The notes beneath the pieces were generated by a model, which was not told where the DNA came from, ran no database searches, and was given only the letters and a program-made list of their open reading frames with translations. Shown piece by piece: positions 5,601-9,635 of a stretch of 9,635 bases of DNA. Numbering within the stretch: the first letter of the stretch is position 1; every line of letters starts with the position of its first letter. The translations under genes were made by a program, and so were the position numbers. Source of the stretch: an uncultured Acidimicrobium sp. (lineage in GTDB: Bacteria > Actinomycetota > Acidimicrobiia > Acidimicrobiales > Ilumatobacteraceae); contig CAINTF010000228.1 of NCBI GenBank assembly GCA_903853285.1, forward strand, positions 1 through 9,635. The letters run 5' to 3'.

Positions 5601-6379
5601 TACTGCGCGCGCCCTTCGTTGTAGCCACGAGCAGCAACAGTTACAAATGCTGTTCGTAGTTGATCAGCAAGATCTGTTAACTCGTCGAGTAGTTCCATCG
5701 CTTCTTGCCGTGCGGCGGGATTGCGCTGTCGAAGAAACGGCATGATCCGTTGCTCGAACAATCCAAACTCTCTCTCCGCGGAATGCTTCCAAGTTTTCAA
5801 GTGACGTACATCGATACCTTTGGCAATAAATTGCGCTGCAATCGAAACAATCTCTTTATCGAGCGGACTGTACATTTCAATGTCGCCGACCATTCGAGGC
5901 TTTACAAGACCATTCGACACAAGTGACTTCAACACGACATCATCTGCATCCAGTTCTTGCAACAATTCAGTACGACTAATAGAGGATGTGTCATCAGCCT
6001 TCTTCGAAGCTCGCGATGGAGCACTGGGCGCTTTAGAAAGATTTTGGCGCGCAGCAGGATGTCCGCCGCTTGTTGCCTCACTTCTCACAATGTGCGGTGA
6101 AGTGTCGTCGTATGGCCTGATCATTCCATCGCTTGTATCGCCCTCGAGTTTCGTTCTGATGACGCGCAGTGGCAAATAGTTCTCTCGTTGCTCGCGCAAA
6201 ATAAATCGGAGTCTTTCTACTTCGGATCTGCTGAACTTGCGATACCCAGAAGCAGTTCGCTCTGGTTCGATCAGACCCTGACTCTCAAGAAAACGAATTT
6301 TTGAAATGGTTACATCAGGAAACTCTTCGAGCAGTAGTCCGAGAACCTCGCCGATTGAGAGATAGTTCTTGTCAGTCAT
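5600..6379 (-). CDS. ftsR: FtsR-type MerR transcriptional regulator (Rv1828 homologue)
   Basis: This 259-aa regulator follows the layout of Rv1828 and Corynebacterium FtsR. An N-terminal MerR winged-helix domain (about 6-80) contains LSIGEVLGLLLEEFPDVTIS, FLESQGLIEPERTASGYRKF and LRFILREQRENYLPLRVIR. A low-complexity Ser/Ala/Lys linker (about 82-132) follows, then a C-terminal helical domain (about 135-240) with LLQELDADDVVLKSLVSNGLVKP and the helix around IDVRHLKTWKHSAEREFG. Corynebacterium FtsR activates ftsZ transcription, so a cell-division role is likely. I use ATG 6379; a GTG directly before it at 6382 would add one residue. It lies 49 bases past garA and overlaps the nuclease gene start by one base. 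It has a YLPLRVIR block, which in my recollection is well conserved in the group. Confidence 0.93.
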   Translation of the reverse strand: MTDKNYLSIGEVLGLLLEEFPDVTISKIRFLESQGLIEPERTASGYRKFSRSEVERLRFILREQRENYLPLRVIRTKLEGDTSDGMIRPYDDTSPHIVRSEATSGGHPAARQNLSKAPSAPSRASKKADDTSSISRTELLQELDADDVVLKSLVSNGLVKPRMVGDIEMYSPLDKEIVSIAAQFIAKGIDVRHLKTWKHSAEREFGLFEQRIMPFLRQRNPAARQEAMELLDELTDLADQLRTAFVTVAARGYNEGRAQ

Positions 6380-6428
6380 CACAGGTCGTACATTCTGCCA
6401 CTAATCCAATGAAAACTAAAAAGCGGCG

Positions 6429-6923
6429 CTAGTTGCTTGCACCGTCGAAAAACACCATTCGATACTTACCTACTTGTAATTCGTCACCGTTTTGCAACAA
6501 GACTTCTTCAACACGTTCTTGATTCACATAGGTGCCATTGAGCGAGCCCATATCGGTCACCACATAGCCATCGCTGCCGAGCCTCAACTCTGCATGACGA
6601 CGCGAAACAGTGACGTCGTCTAGACACACCGTGCATTCAGGGTTACGACCGATTTCAATACGGTCTAGCGCTAACGAAAACCGCTCCCCCGAGCGCTCAC
6701 CCGAACGCATCACGAGTAAACCGTGAGCACTTTGATTGCCTCGAAACTCGCTCAAGAGCACCTGAACATTGTCATGATCACCAGGAGCATCTTGCAGTGG
6801 ATCAACTTTTGCGAGAACAATTGTTCGTTCGCTCGGATGGTCAAGGACGGTTCCGCAAGCAGAGCAAAATGTCGATTCAGGAGGATTTCGATGCCCACAA
6901 GAATTGCAAAATGTATAGGCCAT
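6429..6923 (-). CDS. garA: GarA-type FHA protein with N-terminal zinc ribbon
   Basis: This 164-aa protein (from ATG 6923) has two parts. Residues 6-23 form a CxxC...CxxC zinc ribbon (Cys6, Cys9, Cys20, Cys23). Residues about 66-160 are a forkhead-associated domain very close to GarA: GR (92-93), DDVTVSRRHAELRL (102-115) and GSLNGTYVN (126-134), with Ser107, His110 and Asn129 as phosphothreonine-binding residues, then NGDELQVGKYRMVF (145-158). In mycobacteria GarA inhibits 2-oxoglutarate dehydrogenase and glutamate dehydrogenase, and phosphorylation of its N-terminal TT motif by PknB or PknG shuts it off by self-binding. Here a single Thr34 (SERTIVL) sits where the ETTS motif would be. Starts at TTG 6947 and ATG 6929 are also in frame. 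ATG 6923 fits the zinc-ribbon onset and has TANNNT six bases before it. Confidence 0.9.
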   Translation of the reverse strand: MAYTFCNSCGHRNPPESTFCSACGTVLDHPSERTIVLAKVDPLQDAPGDHDNVQVLLSEFRGNQSAHGLLVMRSGERSGERFSLALDRIEIGRNPECTVCLDDVTVSRRHAELRLGSDGYVVTDMGSLNGTYVNQERVEEVLLQNGDELQVGKYRMVFFDGASN

Positions 6924-6929
6924 ACCCAT

Positions 6930-6935
6930 ACCGTA
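6930..6935 (-). promoter_or_regulatory. candidate -10 of garA (leaderless)
   Basis: TACGGT on the minus strand ends six bases (ATGGGT) before ATG 6923. It lies in the 16-base gap after the pgsA stop. If real, garA-ftsR-nuclease can be made independently of pgsA. Confidence 0.45.
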
Positions 6936-6939
6936 GCGT

Positions 6940-7494
6940 TCAGCCAACTCGCCCTGCGCGCAGGTTTGCCCGTATAACTGGCACGTACATCACCGCTGTG
7001 TAATAGCTCAAAGCAAGTCCTGGAACCGCAAGCAACCAGCCCAAAATAGTTGCGCCATCAGCGAGTCCGCTAGCGCTGGAACCCAATAAGAGCAATGGCA
7101 CCGACGTCATGAGGAGCAGCGTGTACCACTTACCCCAATAACTGACGGCAAATCGTTGCATACCAAACATCGTCCCAACCAACATGGCTCCGCCAATCGC
7201 GATTTCACGAACCATGATGGCGATGCAGAACCAACTCGGTACGCCGCCATCAATCATTACGCCAATCGTTGCAACGATGAACAACATCCGATCCACGAAC
7301 GGATCGAAAACCGATCCAAACACCGACGTTTGATTGAGTTTTCGAGCAACCCAACCGTCAATCCAATCTGTGTAGGAAATTGCTCCCAACAACCACGCAG
7401 CACCTGCCCGATTGTCTTTACCAAATAGCACATACAGAAACACCGGCAACAAACACAAGCGTGCCAAGGTAATCGCATTCGGAATCGAAAGCAT
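6940..7494 (-). CDS. CDP-alcohol phosphatidyltransferase (PgsA2-like)
   Basis: This membrane enzyme is 184 aa from ATG 7494. It carries the full family signature D-x2-D-G-x2-A-R-x8-G-x3-D-x3-D, here Asp43, Asp46-Gly47, Ala50-Arg51, Gly60, Asp64 and Asp68. These residues bind Mg2+ and CDP-diacylglycerol. About five or six hydrophobic helices follow the usual pattern. Phosphatidylglycerophosphate synthase (PgsA) is the likeliest activity; cardiolipin synthase-type or phosphatidylinositol-phosphate synthase activity cannot be excluded from the motif alone. The start is uncertain. In-frame ATG 7578 would overlap the divergent HIT gene and is unlikely, GTG 7527 lies 8 bases past a TANNNT box, and ATG 7494 directly precedes the conserved opening IPNAITLARL. 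In M. tuberculosis pgsA2 (Rv1822) sits a few genes before garA, so synteny supports a PgsA2 role. Confidence 0.9.
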   Translation of the reverse strand: MLSIPNAITLARLCLLPVFLYVLFGKDNRAGAAWLLGAISYTDWIDGWVARKLNQTSVFGSVFDPFVDRMLFIVATIGVMIDGGVPSWFCIAIMVREIAIGGAMLVGTMFGMQRFAVSYWGKWYTLLLMTSVPLLLLGSSASGLADGATILGWLLAVPGLALSYYTAVMYVPVIRANLRAGRVG

Positions 7495-7535
7495 TCCAGA
7501 GGTCAATTTCACTTTTTCACTGCTCACAAACCACG

Positions 7536-7545
7536 ACACTACAAT
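7536..7545. promoter_or_regulatory. overlapping divergent -10 boxes for HIT (+) and pgsA (-)
   Basis: TACAAT (7540-7545, plus strand) matches the -10 consensus at 5 of 6 positions and is followed by seven bases and ATG 7553. TAGTGT on the minus strand (7541-7536) fits TANNNT and lies eight bases before GTG 7527, an in-frame pgsA start. The two hexamers share two base pairs, 7540-7541, so the promoters would compete for polymerase. Confidence 0.45.
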
Positions 7546-7552
7546 CTTTGCC

Positions 7553-7954
7553 ATGCCGTCGCTGTTTACCCGAATCATTCACGGTGAAATCCCTGGTCAT
7601 TTCGTACATAGGGATGAGTTGTGCGTTGCATTTTTGACAATCAATCCAATCGCTACTGGTCACACCCTTGTCGTTCCTATCGAGGAAATCGATGAGTGGA
7701 CGGACCTTTCATCAACGACTTCAAGCCACCTAATGGTTATCGCGAAAAAGATTGGCTCCGCTCAGAAACAGCTTTACAAATGCAAACGTGTTGGTCTGAT
7801 TATCGCTGGATTCGAAATCCCGCACTGCCATCTTCATGTAATTCCATCCAACTCGATGAGGGATCTATCTTTTGAGAATGCGGCGGCACATGTTGAACCT
7901 GCACAGTTGTCGGAACAAGCCGAGCAATTGGCTTCAGTGCTTAAAACAATTTAA
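7553..7954 (+). CDS. HIT-family hydrolase (histidine triad)
   Basis: This 133-aa protein is a typical HIT/Hint-branch member. It opens with LFTRIIHGEIPGHFVH, then the nucleotide-binding strand LTINPIATGHTLVVP (28-42), and the triad H-x-H-x-H at 91-95 (His91, His93, His95; HCHLHVIP), with His93 the expected nucleophile. Such proteins hydrolyse nucleotide phosphoramidates or adenylylated compounds such as aminoacyl-AMP. The usual Gly-x-N/D-x-G region before the triad reads GLIIAGFEIP here, a little divergent. The frame is open upstream to 7412, but that is antisense to pgsA; ATG 7553 has the family N-terminus and a good -10 seven bases before it. Its last 14 bases overlap the convergent SRAP gene. 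Confidence 0.92.
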   Translation: MPSLFTRIIHGEIPGHFVHRDELCVAFLTINPIATGHTLVVPIEEIDEWTDLSSTTSSHLMVIAKKIGSAQKQLYKCKRVGLIIAGFEIPHCHLHVIPSNSMRDLSFENAAAHVEPAQLSEQAEQLASVLKTI

Positions 7955-8684
7955 GTTCGTCGAGCGGTTGATTCTGCGTCAATGCGATCGGTTCAATCAG
8001 ATCGCTCCCATTATTTCGTGAGCTATTCACCTTTGTGCTCACTGCGCACACAGCAAGTGCATCATTGGGAACCAAATCCAAATCGAGCAACGGACTCTGA
8101 TTATCGGTATCCAACCAATTATCAACTCCCTGTTGATCTAACAAGACAGGCATTCGATGATGGATTTCACCAACCATTTCATTCGCTTGTGTAGTTAACG
8201 CCACTGCAGTATTCAGCACACGACCGTTTGGTTCGTTCGGATTTTTCCACGACGTCCAAAGTCCGGCTATTGCCAATATCCCATGATGCGAAAAAGGCGA
8301 ACCTGCATGTGCCGAGAAATAATAGGGTTGCTTCCCTGGCTTATTTGTGTCATGACGTAATTGTTCCTTCCATTCGAAATATCCGTCCAACGGAAGAACG
8401 CAGCGATTGCCTGCAAGCAAACCTCGAAACGAAGGCTTCTCCGCAACGGTTTCAACTCGAGCATTTATCAAACTTGCAGCACGCGAAGAATCTGACGCCC
8501 ATCGCGGTACGAGACCCCAAGAAAGACTCACGAGTGATCGCGAGCCTGCATCATTCACGATTGCATGAATCCGACTAGTCGGAGCAACATTGAAACTTGT
8601 AGGGAGCTCGTCTGTATTCAGTTGCGCTGCAAAGGCTTCCGATATCTGAAGGGCTGAGGTCTTCCGTACAATTCTCCCGCACAT
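7941..8684 (-). CDS. SRAP domain protein (YedK/HMCES family)
   Basis: This 247-aa protein is the SOS response-associated peptidase family, which forms a stable thiazolidine crosslink with abasic sites in single-stranded DNA and shields them from error-prone repair. All active-site residues are present: Cys2 (exposed after removal of Met, MCGR), Asn74 (LINARVET), Glu104 (GYFEWK) and His175 (EIHHRMP). RYNVAPT-type block is seen as FNVAPTS (31-37), and WGLVPRW (56-62) is standard. Length is normal. ATG 8684 is fixed by the need for Cys2; TATTTT six bases before it suggests a leaderless transcript. The gene lies 19 bases past the DUF554 stop. Bacterial yedK is often in LexA regulons, but I saw no LexA box here. 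The symbol is left blank because several SRAP names are in use. Confidence 0.95.
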   Translation of the reverse strand: MCGRIVRKTSALQISEAFAAQLNTDELPTSFNVAPTSRIHAIVNDAGSRSLVSLSWGLVPRWASDSSRAASLINARVETVAEKPSFRGLLAGNRCVLPLDGYFEWKEQLRHDTNKPGKQPYYFSAHAGSPFSHHGILAIAGLWTSWKNPNEPNGRVLNTAVALTTQANEMVGEIHHRMPVLLDQQGVDNWLDTDNQSPLLDLDLVPNDALAVCAVSTKVNSSRNNGSDLIEPIALTQNQPLDELKLF

Positions 8685-8690
8685 AACCTA

Positions 8691-8696
8691 AAAATA
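8691..8696 (-). promoter_or_regulatory. candidate -10 of the SRAP gene (leaderless)
   Basis: TATTTT on the minus strand fits TANNNT and ends six bases (TAGGTT) before ATG 8684. It lies in the 19-base gap after DUF554, so SRAP likely has its own promoter. Confidence 0.5.
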
Positions 8697-8703
8697 GTCC
8701 AAC

Positions 8704-9414
8704 TCAGGACCAAAATCCGCCTGGAGTTGCAAAGATCCACACAAGTATCGGGGTCACCACCAACCCAGGAAGCAACGATCCCAGTCTGATCTTCTTGATT
8801 TCCAAAAGATTCAAACCAATAGCCATTACCGCCACACCGCCTGCCGCAAACAATTCGGTTCTCATTCGATCGTCCAGCAAAACATCAATACGAGTTCCAA
8901 AGAGCGTCAATGTTCCTTGCACTACGAAAACGCTCACTGCACTAAAAATCGCTCCAACACCGTATAACGCTGTAAAAATCACTGTCATAAAGCCGTCAAG
9001 ACTTCCCTTGATGATGTACAGCTGTGGTGTTTTACCACTCGCATCTTCAATTGCTCCCAAAATTGTAAGTGGACCAACGCAAAACAGAAGCGAAGCAGTA
9101 ACGAAGCCCGTCACAAAGCGATTATCGGTACTTCCTGATGCAAACTTTGATTTCAATAGCTCGCCTACTTGAATCAGTCGCTCCTCAACACGAAGCAGTT
9201 CGCCGATAAGACCACCGAACACCATCCCAACTAGTGGAAACACAATGTTGTGAGTCTTGATTACATCGCTCATTCCAAGTACCAGGGTGATCAATCCAAT
9301 TATCTGAACAACCGTCACTCTCATTCGTTCAGGTATGCGGTGACCAACAACGAGGCCAAACCCGCCGCCAACGAGCACCGTAAGCGTGTTAATCAATGTC
9401 CCTAATCCGCGCAC
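8704..9414 (-). CDS. DUF554 membrane protein (YqgA/YdfK-type)
   Basis: This 236-aa protein is the DUF554 family, multi-pass membrane proteins of unproven function found across bacteria; transport has been suggested. The N-terminus GTLINTLTVLVGGGFGLVVG (4-23), FGGLIGELLRVEERL near 66-80, LLFCVGPLTILGAIEDA (109-125), IIKGSLDGFMTV (134-145) and FAAGGVAVMAIGLNLLEIK are family hallmarks. I count six or seven hydrophobic segments. The start is GTG 9414, supported by a strong Shine-Dalgarno GGAGGT with a five-base spacer. The divergent transporter gene starts 89 bases away. It is transcribed just ahead of the SRAP gene. Confidence 0.93.
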   Translation of the reverse strand: MRGLGTLINTLTVLVGGGFGLVVGHRIPERMRVTVVQIIGLITLVLGMSDVIKTHNIVFPLVGMVFGGLIGELLRVEERLIQVGELLKSKFASGSTDNRFVTGFVTASLLFCVGPLTILGAIEDASGKTPQLYIIKGSLDGFMTVIFTALYGVGAIFSAVSVFVVQGTLTLFGTRIDVLLDDRMRTELFAAGGVAVMAIGLNLLEIKKIRLGSLLPGLVVTPILVWIFATPGGFWS

Positions 9415-9419
9415 TTTTC

Positions 9420-9425
9420 ACCTCC
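9420..9425 (-). promoter_or_regulatory. strong Shine-Dalgarno of DUF554 gene
   Basis: GGAGGT on the minus strand with the five-base spacer GAAAA before GTG 9414. It settles the GTG start and shows that this genome uses classic ribosome binding for some genes. A TAACCT hexamer about 14 bases further upstream of it (TAACCTTGTTGG) may be the -10. Confidence 0.75.
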
Positions 9426-9490
9426 ACTGTGACCAACAAGGTTACGTCGGACTCTTCAGTCGTGAGCCAATGAAACCAACAATTTGCGTC

Positions 9491-9496
9491 CATACT
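9491..9496 (+). promoter_or_regulatory. candidate -10 of the DMT-like gene (leaderless)
   Basis: CATACT lies seven bases before ATG 9504, the same hexamer found before the threonine aldolase gene. If transcription begins here, the upstream in-frame ATG 9498 would be too close to be used. Confidence 0.35.
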
Positions 9497-9503
9497 GATG
9501 ATC

Positions 9504-9635
9504 ATGGTTTTAATTTGGGCATGTGGCGCAGCGCTGATGTATGGAGTCGCTGATTACTGCGGTGGACGAGCATCAAAGGTTTCCAAAGCAGCTGCAGTCA
9601 CTTTTTTAGGACAATTCGTAGCGCTTGTCTTGCTC
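9504..9635 (+). CDS. DMT/EamA-like transporter, N-terminal part only
   Basis: The frame runs from ATG 9504 to the window edge, 44 codons, and continues beyond. It opens with a hydrophobic helix (VLIWACGAALMYGVADYCGG) followed by a short basic loop GRASKVSKA and a second helix (AVTFLGQFVALVLL). A short helix, a WG- or YG-x-x-D/F-like turn, a small loop and a second helix is the way ten-helix drug/metabolite transporter (DMT, EamA) proteins begin. An in-frame ATG at 9498 would add two residues. Without the rest of the protein, neither family nor substrate can be confirmed. It is divergent from DUF554. Confidence 0.6.
   Translation, partial: MVLIWACGAALMYGVADYCGGRASKVSKAAAVTFLGQFVALVLL

Noticed and set aside
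5468..6179. Plus-strand open frames across the nuclease and ftsR genes
   Set aside because: They are antisense to two strongly supported genes that are coupled by a one-base overlap; no motif or ribosome-binding site supports them.
7495..7578. pgsA start at ATG 7578
   Set aside because: It would overlap the first 26 bases of the divergent HIT gene and put both promoters inside coding DNA. The family opening begins near 7494.
1..9635. CRISPR array, tRNA, rRNA, transposase, integrase or toxin-antitoxin pair
   Set aside because: I looked for evenly spaced repeats, cloverleaf arms, transposase motifs and small paired genes on both strands and found none.

Overview
The window looks like ordinary chromosome from an actinobacterium of moderate GC, roughly half. 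WhiB is essentially confined to Actinobacteria (and their phages), and the block pgsA - garA (FHA) - ftsR (MerR) - bifunctional nuclease - second MerR matches the order of Mycobacterium tuberculosis Rv1822 to Rv1830, with some genes missing. The modest GC and the gene set suggest a non-mycobacterial lineage, perhaps a freshwater or marine Acidimicrobiia-type organism; that placement is inference. No mobile element, phage gene, CRISPR array, tRNA or rRNA was seen.

Layout. 1-980 (minus): an APH-fold phosphotransferase, cut by the window edge. 1005-1304 (minus): a WhiB regulator just upstream of it in transcription order, with a perfect 18-bp palindrome over its likely -35. 1387-2457 (minus): a threonine aldolase. 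Going right from a short divergent promoter: a small zinc-finger protein (2516-2923), a homologue of eukaryotic sphingosine-1-phosphate lyase (2985-4256) and a 106-aa helical protein of unknown role (4282-4602). These converge on the minus-strand regulatory cluster: merR (4606-5076), DUF151 nuclease (5109-5600), ftsR (5600-6379), garA (6429-6923) and a CDP-alcohol phosphatidyltransferase (6940-7494). Divergent from pgsA is a HIT hydrolase (7553-7954), whose tail overlaps that of a convergent SRAP/YedK gene (7941-8684). A DUF554 membrane protein (8704-9414, minus) and the first 44 codons of a DMT/EamA-like transporter (9504 onward, plus) close the window. There is no gene-free stretch over 300 bases.

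How it fits together. The central cluster joins phospholipid synthesis (pgsA), control of 2-oxoglutarate metabolism (garA) and cell-division regulation (ftsR), a pairing conserved across Actinobacteria. The flanks hold metabolic and repair genes: two unrelated PLP carbon-carbon lyases, a DNA-protein crosslink sensor for abasic sites (SRAP) and two transport or membrane proteins.

The strongest pattern not explained by the genes is at the starts. Many genes have a TANNNT -10 hexamer exactly six or seven bases before the start codon and no Shine-Dalgarno sequence, the signature of leaderless mRNA. DUF554 and the S1P-lyase homologue have Shine-Dalgarno sequences instead. I found no clearly new defence or mobile system. 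The items most worth a second look are the bacterial S1P-lyase homologue, the zinc-ribbon GarA variant, the whiB operator, the overlapping divergent -10 boxes at pgsA/HIT, and a 13-mer shared by two gene starts.
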